A DNA stretch of 64,000 nucleotides from Phallus indusiatus (lineage: Eukaryota; Basidiomycota; Agaricomycetes; Phallales; Phallaceae): assembly GCA_027605045.1 (NCBI GenBank), contig JAQFWX010000008.1, positions 1,488,001 to 1,552,000 on the forward strand, given 5' to 3'. The notes under the pieces are model-generated. The model did not search any database and was not told where the DNA came from. It worked only from the letters and a program-made list of their open reading frames with translations. The translations under genes and the position numbers were made by a program. Within the stretch, counting starts at the first letter, position 1. Each line of letters opens with the position of its first letter. Below are positions 1 to 11,890 of the stretch, in pieces.

Positions 1-3000
1 TGCCAGGTGGCAATACACCCGCCCCTTTCGATCCAAACGAAGACGACCCTCTTGACCCGATATCACCGTCCGGAAACGCTAGTGTTCGATCTGGCAGCAG
101 TGGACACAATTCTCATGCTTATCCTCACGGATCGCCCTTCGTTGTAGCACCGAGCATCACAGTCAAACCCGAGTTCAGCACCTTGACGCGAAGCACGACC
201 GAGTCAACTCAACCCCTAACCTGCATCGTCACTATTGAGCTGCCCAATCGAAGGGTTCATCCACATCACTCTCAGATGCAAATGCAAATGGGTCTTCAGG
301 GAACCGTGATGGAGGAATATCTGCCTCAATCAGCTAATGCACAGCGGCCACATACTAGGCAAGGTCAAGGTCATGTTAGTGATAGGTCAGATACTACTAT
401 ACGACACAATGTTCATGACACGGGACACGGTGCCCACCGGGCTTCGACGAGCAGTAATTCGACAGACAGCACTTCTCCGCCCACTCAATACGCTTATAAT
501 GCCACTCCTGCGCCATCTCATATAGCAGATCCCTTCGCGAGTATTACCGAAGACCTGCGAAATCGCATTATCGATTGGAAAGGTCATCCTCTTAGTGGAT
601 TAGGCCCTTTGCAAATGTACGACCTGCTTTCTGTTCGACGGGATTCTCTTGTGCGGGAGTTTTACGTCTATCTGTTCCGCGAAGCTATCATTTGCGTCGT
701 TGAAGAGCGGAAAAGGAGTATTGCCACTCGTCTATTAGGTGCGAATGGACTCGCCGGCGATCATGCTCCAACCTCCTCGACGGCTCCTGGAGGAGGCAAA
801 GGCGTTTTGAGACTCAAGGGTCGAATTTACGTACGACATATCAAGCAGGTTACCGAAACGAGCGTTACAGGCGAATTGAGTTTAACCATCGATATGGAGG
901 ATGAGAGGTTGGAGAGTTTTATTCTTATATTCAAGGAACGAGGATCGCTCGAGGCTTGGAGGAGCCGGATTGTCGAGCTCGTTTCGGCCTTCAGAGGCCG
1001 GGAGAGCGCCGTTAATAATGCTTCTAACGGTCGGATTGGAAACAATGGATTTTCTGATTTAACGGGCGGGTATCCTCCTCAACGTGTTGGTACGATATCC
1101 AGCCTTGTCACAAGCGAGTCGACCACCACTTCCGCCAGCCAGAACGATTCTCTACTTGCACAAGGGTCGAGTCGTTCAACATTATCTTCCTCAACTTCGC
1201 CTTCGCAGGGTCATGCGACATATACGCCGAGCAACAACAATATTAATCAAGGAAATGCGACACAACTTAAACATTCGCCTTCGAGTGTCTCTGCGGCTGG
1301 TTCTGGCGCATCTGGTTCAGGATCTGGCGGCTCTGTAGCATCTGGTGGAGATGAATACGCTAATAATGTTCTTGCCGGTCATATGGCTAACCTCAACATG
1401 TCCTACAACTATCCACCTCCGAGTAATTTCATAACACCTCATGTATCAAATGGTCCATCTAACTCGCTCCCTCCAATTCCACATACTCCATTTGATCTCA
1501 TTCTTGTCCTCTCTTTACCACCCCCGAATGCTTCTCCCTCAACCGCGGCTCTGAAGCATCGCGTTATCAAAACATCATTAGATTTTATCATCGCCTCTCT
1601 AGGAGGCAAAGACAGATTGAGCATCGTCACGTTTGAGGCGGGAATGGGTGGACGAGTCAGGCGCACACCCTTCCTATGTCCCGGACGTCCGCAAGGTCTA
1701 GTAAGACTGAAGCGGTTTGTAGAAGGCATAGGTGCACCGCCACCCAACTCTCCGTACTCCGAATCTAACACCATGTCGCCGAGTTCTGCGAGTAATGAAG
1801 ATGAATTCCTCATCCGCACGCCGCGCGATGAGAAAACGGATGTCGTCACGGCTGTTAATCATGCGCTCGATATCGTTTTGCAGCGCAAGACACGCAATCA
1901 TAGTAGTGGTATGCTGCTCGTCTCTGATTCGGCGGACTCGACTCGTCGGGCGCAGATGGATTTAGTTCTTGCCAGAGCTGAAGCTGCGAAGTGAGTTTAC
2001 GATCCACTTTTGAAGAAAACGAAACATATTCTAACTTTCTTTTTTCTTATCCAGCGTTCCAATTCATTCATTTGGATATGGTCGATCGCATGATCCTGCC
2101 TCTTTATGGTTGATGTCGAACCACACGAGCGGAACGTATACGTTTATCAAGGACTGGTACGACTTGCGCGACTGTCTAGCCGGTTGTCTCGGAGGAATGA
2201 TGTCAATAGCTCTAACCAACATGAAACTCCACATGCGGGTCGTCGACGGACGACGATTCCGCGTTCGAAAAGTCAGCGGTGGTCCCGCTTGTATTGTTAG
2301 TAGCGACGGTGCAGACGTAGACGTCGACGTCGGTGAATTACGATTTGGAGAGCGGAAGGAAATGCTCGTTGAAGTTGAGTTAGAGAATGGTTTCCAGACG
2401 GGTGGAAATAATGGTGGTAATGGTGGTGGTGGTGGTGGTGGTGGCGGTAATGGTGGGAGAAATGGGCTGTATGATAGGAACGATTCTATTTCGCCTCCTC
2501 CAGCTTCGGGTGCTGGCGGCTCTTCTCGTCCACGCAATGCAACCGAGCAATTTGTTGCCAACATGGGGCTCGATTTAACCGACACCACGTTCTCTGGTGG
2601 GCATGGTGGGAATGGTGGACTGTCAGGCTCCGGAATGTTGGGTGGTATGGACGGTGCGGCATCTCTGGCTGAGGGGTTGATGGAAGGCATGATTGATGAA
2701 GTTCCCGTGTTCGAAGTTGATGGAAGCTTTTATGATCCTGCTGCTGGGAAACAAGTCTCGAGGCTTGCGCATCCTGTTTTGTTGACTGTGACCCTTTTGC
2801 CACCTGGACCTGGGTCGTCGTTGTCGTCGAACGGAAAGAATGGCCCTAATAGTAATGCTCCCATTGATCCTGTCATTGTTCGACGTCGCATGGAGCTTCT
2901 CGCCAGCGATATGATTACCCGCGCGCTCGTTCTCGTGTCTAGGAAGAATGTTCCACAAGCGCAGAGGATCTTAAACGAGACAAAGAGAATTCTGCATACA

Positions 3001-3333
3001 GTGTTGCAAAACATTACGCAGTCTTTGCTACCTCCGAATCCGCATGCTTCAGCACAAGGCCAGACGCATCGTAATCGTAAAGAAGCGCTTACTCTTTCCG
3101 CAGTACGGACTTTGCAGTCCATCCTGGCGGATATATCTCTCCTTTCTGAGGCGTTATTGGAGAACGTCGAACTGTTTGCGCATGATCAGAGAAACTTTGG
3201 TGCTCAACAAGCTATGATCTTGAGAGATCAGAAATCATGGACTGGTCGGAGCGCTACCGAACGTGTGTTTTGGACTGCTGAAGTCGCAAGCGAAATGGTC
3301 GAACGGAGTAGGGACTGGATCGGCAGAGAATAA
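1..3333 (+). CDS. Ste5/Far1-like MAPK scaffold with PH and VWA regions (5' partial)
   Basis: The reading frame is open from base 3, so the true start lies before the window. It runs to a GT-AG intron at 1991-2054 (gtgagt...ccag), which joins an Asn codon and restores the frame to the TAA at 3331-3333. Visible parts are: a low-complexity Ser/Thr/Asn-rich stretch; a PH-like segment at about bases 590-1000 (starting near LQMYDLLSVRR, ending EAWRSRIVELV); a Gly/Ser-rich linker; and a von Willebrand A-like region from about base 1480 (PFDLILVLSLPPP, then DRLSIVTFEAG), continuing over the intron to HSFGYGRSHDPASLWLM. A poly-Gly run sits at bases 2400-2450. PH plus VWA is the layout of the Ste5/Far1 pheromone-pathway scaffolds, whose RING domain would lie upstream. 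The family assignment comes from this order; a general VWA protein is the alternative. Confidence in a real gene is very high, in the scaffold role moderate. Confidence 0.75.
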
Positions 3334-4619
3334 GAAAGCGTATGAAGGTTTATTGTTGCGGGTGAGGAGGAGGGGGTGTCGTCGAATGCTTTAGTGTTTT
3401 CGGCTTTCACTACCGGGTTATAATTTTCTTTTTATTCTCTGCATAGACATTTCCTTTTCTTTTTCTTTACCTTTTTCCCCCTCTTTTACCAAACCCCCCA
3501 CCCATCTCCGATCGGTCTTCTTTCTCCCGTGTTCCAAAAATAAGTTATACTTCCCTTCACCTCCCAAATCGCCCGTTAAAAGTCAAAATAACGCCAATAT
3601 ATAATGCTGTAATTGTGTCGCGTCGTCGTTCTCATGGGTTTCTTTCTCCTTCTCCGTTTATGCACGTTTATGCATCTCTCCTCTTTTATCGTTCCGTTCG
3701 CGTCGTCCTCACCCCTCTTCACTCCATCTCGCGATGTGTACCTATTGAGACCACCAAAGTAGGTGCTCTCCTTTTCGAAGCAAGCTTATTTGCTACTTAA
3801 TTGTACATATTCTGATGTTGATGTTTTGTTGTATGTTATAGATCGTGGATTTATGACTCCTCCTTGGTATGGTGTGATGCATGTGCCAAATCGAGCGGTG
3901 AATGGGAGATCCAAAAGAACCTAAAGAAACTTTGATACGATAACGCCAGGCTGCGTCTGCCAAGGTGCGAACAACACGAGAGAATACTAAAACCTGGCAA
4001 TGATATATACAGTATGTCATGGAGCCAGTGATATCTATCGCGACTGCGACTGCGACTATACGCCGTCTATTACTTTTCATCCTCTCTTTCTTTAATGCTG
4101 ACTCTGAACATGATATCCGGATGGTTACTCTCCTTTTTAAATTCCTTCTCTCTCCAACGCCCTACCGCGGATGCTCTAGTCATTTGGCAGCTATATTACT
4201 ACGATTGAGACGAGACAAGAAAAAAAAACACGAAATTAGACAAATTCGAACTGCGGACTGGAGTGTGTAGTGTAGGCATTTTATGATATCCCTCTCTCTC
4301 TTTTTTTTTCATGGCTTTTTTGTTTCGGTTCGTAATTAAATTCGTTGTGATGATAACCGTTCCTTTACTTTTTCTCTCTCTCTGCTTCTTCTCTCTTCCT
4401 CTTCCTCTTCTCTTCCCTTCTTGTCCGACTGTATTTGCTATCAGTACTTTTAGTATTTTTCGGCGTTCCATATACACTATGCGGATTACTTGCTAGTTTC
4501 CAAGCTATAATTAGTGTTTTAACTCGGGATGACCGACCGTGAATATGTTGGAGTATTAATAGATCTCATTCATTATGAGCTTCAGTGTTCTTTCGGGAAA
4601 GTAATGAAATAACATATGT
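3334..4619. other. Intergenic region, no gene seen
   Basis: This stretch holds the 3' flank of the scaffold gene with long pyrimidine-rich runs (for example 3430-3500 and 4280-4420) and short microsatellite-like CT tracts. No exon with recognisable protein similarity was found on either strand. Confidence 0.6.
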
Positions 4620-5176
4620 GAAATTGATCAGTCAACCAGATATAGTATGTACAAGACTGAAGAAAACGGTGGTACTAGCTTATCGTACAATGGTACAAAC
4701 ACTGAGCACCGGCGTCGTCAAACGACTCAGACAACCGCATTCGTATCCTGGGCCGGGGGAATATAAAATCTTCTAAACTCGAGAAATCGAAATCTAACAA
4801 AGAAACAACCCTTGAGCTGGAAGAGAAGTATGATTAACTAATTGAGAATATTTCGTCAATGGGGGTTGAGTTTGCTAAAGTGAGTCTTCGTTATGAATGC
4901 GGCTACTCTGGTTTTCTAGTGTACACTTTTCAGGCCCAGAGCAAGAGAAGATTCGTGACTGGGCAAATACTAGCCAAGGCAGGTCCCTGTTGGCGTATCA
5001 CGAAATCGACACTGAAGGCACGATTGAACAGGTTGATTTTAATTAAGATGAAGACCCACTGTTCGCCTTCCAAATTCCTCTTCCCTTTTTCCAGACGGTA
5101 CCTGACTCTGATTGTAAGCGTGGCATGCAAAGGGTGGTGTGCTGAACCGGGGTCTAAATTTAAGGCTGCTGCTTGA
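4620..5176 (+). pseudogene. Accessory-family fragment (copy 1): coiled-coil exon plus degenerate last exon
   Basis: This is a decayed piece of the multicopy accessory family. The coiled-coil exon is visible at about 4760-4880 (LELEEKYD, stop, LIENISSMGVEFAK), followed by the family's typical donor gtgagtcttcg at about 4880. An acceptor (ttttcag) lies near 4933, followed by a last exon that no longer contains the Gly-Asn motif. An in-frame TAA in the coil (tatgattaa) marks it as non-functional. It is the left arm of a large inverted repeat with copy 2. A motif just upstream (4650-4700, aagactgaagaaaacgg) is also present near 5945 and 8390. Confidence 0.6.
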
Positions 5177-5703
5177 TTTCCTGGATGAATAAATCACTGA
5201 AGATCCTGTGCATATAATAATCGAGGGAAAATTTAATTTAATTTGTGGTATATTCCTCATCACATAAAGTTGTCACCCTGTATTTGAAGCATTCATTGCT
5301 TCCACGATAAGCTGATGATTCAACTATATTCCGGCCTGAAAAAGAGCTATTTGTTTCCTTTTCTTTTCAGACCGTTGTCATTGACCTTGTCACAGATTAA
5401 AGCCATCTTTCAGTGTCGATTTCGTGATACGCCAACAGGGACCTGCCTTGGCTAGTATTTGCCCAGTCACGAATCTTCTCTTGCTCTGGGCCTGAAAAGT
5501 ATACACTAGAAAACCAGAGTAGTTGCATTCATAACGAAGACTCACTTTAGCAAATTCAACCCCCATTGACGAAGTATTCTCAATTAGTTTATCATACTTC
5601 TCTTCCAGCTCAAGGGTTGTTTCTTTACTAGATTTCTCGAGTTTCGAAGATTTTATATTCCTCCAGGATACGAATGCGGTTGTCTGTGTTGTTTGAAGAC
5701 GCC
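4711..5703. repeat. Inverted repeat, two ~300-bp arms with ~390-bp spacer
   Basis: Bases about 4711-5018 recur as the reverse complement at about 5407-5703 with only scattered differences and small indels. The arms contain the same coiled-coil exon and intron of the accessory family in opposite orientation. The spacer (5019-5406) is unrelated to the arms. This is consistent with an inverted duplication of one gene fragment. Confidence 0.85.
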
Positions 5704-5800
5704 AGTTGAGATGTGGGGATTGGACGGTTCTATGTGAAATATTACGACCGAGGAATGTATACTATGAAAGGGGAGAACAAACTAGATTGGGTTTTGGCGG
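5400..5800 (-). pseudogene. Accessory-family fragment (copy 2), inverted partner of copy 1
   Basis: On the minus strand the coiled-coil exon reads DNRIRILEEY, then after a one-base frame change KLEKSSKETTLELEEKYDK and SSMGVEFAK, then the family donor gtgagtcttcg and an acceptor ttttcag at about 5495. The last exon loses similarity soon after its start. The sequence at 5703-5770 (acggttctatgtgaaatattacgaccg) is homologous to that upstream of the same exon in copy 3 (about 7188-7225), supporting common descent. The frame change and truncated last exon make it a pseudogene. Confidence 0.6.
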
Positions 5801-5926
5801 CGGTCTCTGACTTCGTCAGCTCGAGCGGACATAGATGGAACGTGCTGTATATGCTACATTGAAGTTTAAGGAGAAGCCTGCCACGGGTACCAGTGTCGCG
5901 CGTGACTTAATGAATAAGTCTTTATA

Positions 5927-8441
5927 CTGTTATCGGCCGGATAAAAGACTGAGTAAAACGGTAGTATTAGTTTATTGGTGCAAAATGTCCGCAAAACCTC
6001 TCTGCTTTCTCCGTCTTCATCGGCTGTTGGGAATATTCGTCTATGAGGCCCGTGAATTAGACTTGAAAAATGTCATGATAATGAGTTACTTACACACCCC
6101 CGCCATTTTACTAATTCCTCTACTTCGTTTTTCCATTTGCACCAGGTGATGCAAAGAACTTGAGGGAATGGGATCAATGTAAATGTGCTCAAAGGAAGAA
6201 AAAAAGGAAAAAGGGAACGTATTCGTTATTTTTGTTTTGTAAGTTGAACGAAAATTTTTATGTATACATCGTTTTGTGCAGTTGTGGAGACACGATGGGA
6301 ACGGTGTCAATACTATGTGGCTAGTGTGAAAATGTGGAAAGCCAGAAAGGTTAACTGAAATGTATGATAGAAGGGAATTAAAGGGAAACCGGACTGGTGC
6401 CTCAAAATACTATAGTCACAAGGTGACAAGGAACAGCACATAAGCTGCCAAATACATAACAGACAGAGAGAGACACAGACTTATATATGTTGGTTCCACC
6501 GCGCACTATACTCCATATCCATCCAATTTCACATTCCGGATCGGGGTTAAACCCTTTTTAATCCAATGTGTCCTCAAACGTCATCGGCATCAAAGTACAA
6601 CGAGTAAAAATTGGAAAGGACCTTTCGGTCGTTCTGACCCAAAGGCATCACTCTGATGGCCTCTTCGATTGTTTCCCGGGTTCCTGAGTGAGTAGCGGCA
6701 TTACCTTCTTTCCGAACTTCGGAATGATCATTAGCCAGGTAATGGGCGAGGTCATAGGCACTTGATGAGAATGAGGCGGAACTTTGGTTCATTAATTTTT
6801 CGATCGTGGCTGTTGCCGCGATCACTCGTTGGTCCTCAGGTATCGCGAACCAATCGATACACCCTTTATCCTTTACCACTAATTTACGAATGTCATCCAA
6901 CAGATGACGAAGAGTAATCCATTTTATCGTCTTCTGGGACTAAAAAACATACGCCAAAAAATCCAGGGTAAGCTGTATTCATAACGAAGACTCACTTTGG
7001 CAAATTCAGCCCTCATTAACGAAGTGCTCTGGACTAGATCATTGTACTTTTCTTCTGGAGACTACGAAATCTTTCTTCATTACTACAAATTATTTCTTCA
7101 TTAGCTTTCTTGGATTCCTTTACATATTCCTCCAGCATACGAATGCGGTCGTCCGAGTCGGTTGACGACGCCTTTTTAGGCGTGGACGGCTCTATGTAAA
7201 GTATTACGACCGAAAATGTATATAAAAGGAGGACAGACCTTTTGTAGTTTTCGTCGCAATCGTTTTTTCTTTCGCGACGAATTCTTCCTCAAGAAGCAAC
7301 AGTCGTTTCAGTGTTTGTTTGTATTTGTCGCTCAACGGGGTATTACTTTCAGTGCTCGTTGATTTGATGATGAATATAGTATTCTCGGATTCCGTCTTTC
7401 ATGGTATCTCCATAGACGATGGTTCTATTGAAAATATATGAGCAAAATAAAGTCGCTGACTCTGTCAAGTTACCTGAACTCGGAACAATCTCAATGGATA
7501 CATCGTCTAAAGTCGCGCGATATTCATTCCCATAATAGAGGATAATATGTTCTAAAAGCCTTTTTTTGTGCCATTTCTTGAAATTCTTGTACGGTGGCTT
7601 CGGGCATCACCCCAAAGGTCGCCCGTCGTAAAGAGCTGCAACCTCGATTTTTTTTCTGGGGAGCCTTTCGTTTCCCCGCAGCTCGAGACATGGAGGTCTC
7701 GTGGCGAAAGGGTTAAGCTTAATTTCCTTTTTGGCAAAATTTTGTTTCCCGGCAGTTTGAGCGGACATGAGCTACAAGTTCAAGGAGGTCTGGGGCCACA
7801 GTTGTCGCGCGTGACTCACAAGTCGGCTTATATATCATTCCTTCTCAAAAATCATGTGGCAAGGATCAGTGTTAAATTACACTCGTTCAAGCTGTTCTTG
7901 CCAAAAAAAAATAAATTCACAACTAGGATGTACTCTGTGGCATCACTAGCCCTATGACTTGAACCGAACACCCCAGAGTTATCCACTGGCACTGGATCGG
8001 GCGCTAACTTGGCGCTCACTTAAACTCTATTAGTCGGGCCTTCAGCTTCAGGATTCGATCGTCTGTACAGTGTATGCTTCTGTTCAACTTCTGTTTCGTC
8101 TATAACAGATGCCTTCTCCGTATTCAACCCAGTCTGACCTTATAGTTTCCAAACAGAATGTTCAGAAGCAACACTCCAGAAGCCCTAAAGGATATCCAAA
8201 CCGCAGACTGTCATCTAATCCGAGCTTCAAGAACGACTCGCTATACTTCGGCACTTGTAGAATATGGACAATGAAGCTGAGAGAACCAATGATACTTTCC
8301 AGAAATATGAAAACGTATTTGCTTCCCGTAAAGCGTCATTAAGAAGTCAAAATAATAGATAAATTCCTTCTATAGTGTTATCGACCGGATAAAAGACTGA
8401 GTAAAACGATAGTATTGGTTTATTGTTACAAAATGTCCGCA
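5927..8441 (+). repeat. Direct repeat pair of ~67 bp (5927-5993 and 8374-8441)
   Basis: The two segments share ccggataaaagactgagtaa and end in caaaatgtccgca, with few differences. They bracket copy 3 of the accessory family, and a weaker third version lies near 4650. They may be remnants of family 5' flanks or of a dispersed repeat. Only the two ends are repeated, not the whole interval. Confidence 0.7.
6574..7691 (-). pseudogene. Accessory-family member (copy 3), near full length, two frameshifts
   Basis: All family exons are present on the minus strand. Exon 1 starts at 7691 (MSRAAGKRKAPQ) and contains TFGVMPEATVQEFQEMAQKK, which matches VFGVDPETPVREVEKYAKQE of the intact copy. The frame is lost in a seven-A run at about 7562-7568, then resumes as LLEHIILYYGNEYRATLDD. 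The next exon follows an intron with a normal GT donor (ggtaacttg). The coil exon (7180-7005; DDRIRMLEEYVKESKKANEE) has a second frame change before PEEKYNDLVQ. After an intron, the last exon (6940-6574) is fully open: KWITLRHLLDDIRKLV, CIDWFAIPEDQ, VRKEGNAATHSGTRE, EEAIRVM, LSNFYSLYFDADD. Because the last exon is intact, recent inactivation or a shorter functional product are both possible. Confidence 0.65.
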
Positions 8442-8454
8442 ATGAAAAAATTGT

Positions 8455-9634
8455 TTATTCCTGATATATCCTTATTCCACCTTTGCCCCAGGCTTGCATA
8501 ATTCTCTGACCATCCCCAGTAGGTTGAGAAAACGCTATTTGGCCCTTGGTCGGATCGAGCGGACAACCATACACAAACGTTCTCGCGGCTGCATCAAGCA
8601 AAGTCTTCGCAATTCCTCGACGACGATGTGTTCCACAGACAAACAGACGAGATATTCCAAGAGGCGTTGGAACTAGTTCTGGGCTGAGAAAAAAAAACAA
8701 AGCGCGACAAGTTTTGAGTAACGTTCGTAGATTTTGTAATTCAAGAGCTTACCTGCAATATAATCCTCCATCGACATGGACCACTTGTGAAAGGCATCCG
8801 TCATTTTCCTTGGAAGGTTCTGAAATTATTTTCATTGCCGAAACGATGCGCTGAGCGATTACGCAGCCGACGATCCGTTCTCGCGTTGTGTTTGGTACAG
8901 GTATTAGGAATAGATAGGCTTTTGAAGCCTTGAGTACTTCTGGTGTGAGAGAAGGAGCAGATAATGATAAGTTAATGGTATCAAAGAGATTGGATAACTG
9001 TTCGTATGCCCGTTAGTCTGTGCATTTTGAGATCTGAGGCGAATTTAGCGTTACTCACTTTTGCGCCGATTTTACCACCAGCGTCGGCGGGAACCGAGAT
9101 GATTCTTGCAAATATATCGCCATTGGTGTCTTTAAACCGCAGTAAATCTTCAATAACACGAACTCCGGCTTTATCTGCTTCGCGTTCCTCTTCCTTTCCC
9201 CACTCTAGACCCCGCTGAACGCGCGAACAGTGCTTTTTATGCAAACTCTCGTCTTCAACGGCGCCTTTGATGTATGACAGCGAGCACTTGGGACACGTTC
9301 GCAAAGTCTTATTCACCACAAAATGCAGTTGTGTGGTTGCTTTGGCTGCTGGTTGAAGAGGAGTTTTCTTCTTCGGCGCATGAGGTTTCGCGTCTAAGGA
9401 TTTAGGCAAATTCGAAGAAGACTTCAGCAGTTCCAAGGCATTTCGAGCTTTCTTCGTTGGCGGTGGTGGGGAATTGAGAATCGAGCTATCCGCTAGGGGT
9501 CGCTTGCGTTTCTGGATGGGATCGGAAATGGGACTAGTCGTTGGTGAGGATGGCGATGGCGATGATTGAGGCGATGAGAGAAATTGACGTGGTCTGGAGG
9601 AATATGTGTGTTTGACTTGTAGTCGAGAAAGCAT
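8455..9634 (-). CDS. ECO1: Sister-chromatid cohesion N-acetyltransferase Eco1/ESCO
   Basis: Eco1/ESCO acetylates the cohesin subunit Smc3 in the nucleus during S phase. The protein has a Ser/Pro-rich, basic N-terminus, then a C2H2 zinc finger of the ESCO type (CPKCSLSYIKG ... HKKHC, about residues 110-135), and a C-terminal GNAT-like domain. The latter shows GISRLFV, the acetyl-CoA loop RRRGIAKTLLDAAARTF and the family signature IAFSQPTGDGQ. Three exons are inferred. Intron 1 has donor gtgagtaacg (about 9058) with its acceptor near 8999; exon 2 encodes VPNTTRERIVGCVIAQRI. Intron 2 has donor gtaagctctt (about 8752) with its acceptor near 8688. I place the start at 9634 (MLSRLQVKHTYSS); an upstream Met at 9673 is possible. 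The stop is at 8455-8457. Length about 330 aa is normal for fungal Eco1. Confidence 0.9.
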
Positions 9635-9822
9635 GTTGGAAAAAATGAAAAAGTGCTGGCAATGCAAATGCAATGGGCAAGAGAGACGCGTCTCAAATGA
9701 AGCCTCGCGTCAAGAGCGAAAAAGTTAAACGCGTTTAAGTGATTGTCACATGACGTGATTAGTCAGTTGGACATGACGTTCCTAGGCGTGTTGTACGTAT
9801 TGTCCAAACTTGGTCCAAACTC

Positions 9823-10290
9823 TTACATATCATTCTTTAGAACTTTCAGGGCTTCATCGATTAAAAGAAAAGAAGTGACTCAGAGCCGTTCCCGAGTGTG
9901 GTCCGGAATTTATAAGACCTAAGAGACTGAACAAGGGCATTTCAACGAGAAAAAAAAGCAATGCGCACGGAAGAAGGGGTCACGAGGATGGAACATAGAA
10001 TGATATGGATTATACTCTTCTGATCCTCTTAAAAGAACTAAATTTGATTTCGAATTTGGCCAGTTCGGTTAAAAGTTGAGCTTTGACCTTGACTTTCGTT
10101 ACAACTAAATTTTTTATACCAATCCCGCCACAAATCCCTGAACAAAAAGATAATGCAAGATCAGATTTACCACCAGAAAATATCTTTATGCATAATTTCG
10201 ACTTACTTGGGAACCCCCAGAGTAGCTCAGAGTCATATCCTCAGCCTCAAATGCTGCAGTCGGTATTGTTGTCGGACCGGCCACAGTTCT
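9823..10290. repeat. Diverged copy of the 34.4-34.9 kb repeat
   Basis: The segment from ctcttacatatcatt and ctttcagggcttcatcgat to the cctcagcc region around 10240 aligns in order with 34455-34870, sharing gaa/atgactcagag, aagggcattt and ccctgaacaa blocks, with many substitutions. The second copy lies just upstream of the intact accessory-family gene (35159), so this is probably an orphaned 5' flank of that family. The rest of 9635-10675 shows no gene. Confidence 0.65.
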
Positions 10291-10675
10291 TATTCGTGCC
10301 ATGTTGGACGCTTTCCTTACCTTATTTGTTTGAGGCCTTGGAGCGTTTCCGTCTAATTGCCCTATCTTTACATTTGTTGCAGTTGAGACACGGACATGGA
10401 CATTTATCGCTTCCAGTTACACCCTTTCACTTTCATTTTATAGATAAGCATATCTTTTATAATTTCACTTCATTCACTTTACGCATAATACAGTTTGGTG
10501 TTTCCTCATAAATTTCAAAATATTACAAGTTCGAGCGATGCACAACGGAACTGGCTTTCAAACTTTTTTGAAACCAAAACTTTCGCGGGCTGTAGCACTG
10601 TATTGATCGGCATTTTTCAAAACCCTGAATATACGTTATGAGCGCACATTGCTGGAGGCGAATTTGATAGGGAAC

Positions 10676-11890
10676 TCACTCCTCAAGATTGAAGCGCGTG
10701 GGAATACCCAACCCTTCATGTGTTTTAGGACGTGCCTCAAGACGAGCTATCCATGCCTATGTGAATGTCACATTAGTTGGTCTGGCGGTCAAGATATGCG
10801 ACTCAAATCAAGGGGGCTTACTCTAATGTTGGGATACTCGTCAAGCTTCACTCCGGACCATGGTCCAATCCTGACCCTAGTGACAAAACGAATGAACTTT
10901 ATTCTATGTTACGTCGTCCTAGAGGACATACCAGGGACTGTGGGCGGTGTTAGGGACTAAATCAGCATGGAAAGAAGAAGTACTTGCAATGTTTTGATGT
11001 CAGCTAAACCGTAATGGGTACCAACCAGATATTCCCTTCCTTCCAAACGTTGTTCAAGAACAGAATAGAGACGTTTTGTCTCATCCTACAATAGTCAGGG
11101 TAATTAGAGCGAGAAGCTAAAAAAAGAAAACGAAATGTACGATATAACGTTTAATAGCGTACGGGATTTGCTCAGGAGCATAGCGGAAGAAATGGGTTCT
11201 TTGGAGCGATTTTAGCCGACGAATCTATTTCAAGTGTAAAAGTTTTCTTACGCTTGTCCTTGCCTGTATGTGCATGTTATATTTACATACGGTAAATTTG
11301 ATGGATCAGTAAGCTCACATAGGGCCAATACCGCCATGGGCAAAGAAAAGCCATTGTAATTCTTCACTATACAACTTAGGCTCCTTGATGGGATCGTAAG
11401 AAAGTTTGCGTTCAGTATCATAATGTTGTGCAATATCTGTAAGAGAGAGAATGTGAGAATATCTGCCGCTATTATGTTAAAGATGGATTACAGAGCAAGA
11501 TGGCACTAGTTTCAAAGACAGCGAAATCTTCATGCTTATGGTCAACAATTGCGGGGATACGTCCTGATTAGAAGCTTCATAAGGCGCGGGAAAACCCTTG
11601 TACGAGACTGAGTCAGCTAACCATTTGGATTGATTTTCAAAAACCATTCTTGCTTTTGCTCCTGTTCCTTGAATGAAATCGCTTTGGTTTCGTCTAGAAA
11701 ACAATTGTGTCTGAGTGGTTGATAACGCAACTTTACCCTTATAACGAACAGGGTATGCCCAATTCTTCTAAAATGATTGAAATGGGGTAACCTATCATAT
11801 CGCGAGTGCATTCAGCTTTGTCAAGACAAATGAATGGGAGAACGAACCATTGGGTGTTCCGACAGTATAAAGGGTGATGGCGGGAGACAT
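10676..11890 (-). CDS. Glutathione S-transferase, Ure2-like (Gtt/Ure2p B) class
   Basis: GSTs conjugate glutathione to electrophiles or reduce peroxides in the cytosol. The gene has about eight short introns, so no long ORF exists. Exons read: MSPAITLYTVGTPNG, PISIILEELG, FKEQEQKQEWFLKINPNG, RIPAIVDHKHEDFAVFETS, AILLYIAQHYDTERKLSYD, ELQWLFFAHGGIGP, MQGQATHFFRYAPEQIPYA, DETKRLYSVLEQRLEGREYL, VGTHYGLADIKT and IARLEARPKTHEGLGIPTRF, ending LEE at the TGA 10676-10678. The thioredoxin-fold N-terminus with NPNGRIPA and E-S-A at the GSH site, and the C-terminal helical domain with YLVG-x2-Y-x-x-AD, are those of Ure2-like GSTs. The start ATG at 11890 gives the canonical beginning. One exon joint (about 11760-11720) is not fully resolved. 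No frame break is evident. Confidence 0.85.

Noticed and set aside
1439..1849. Long minus-strand frame opposite the scaffold gene
   Set aside because: It is a shadow of the plus-strand coding region with its VWA domain.
10083..10511. 142-residue frame on the plus strand
   Set aside because: It falls in a diverged non-coding repeat shared with 34.4 kb and is not preserved there.
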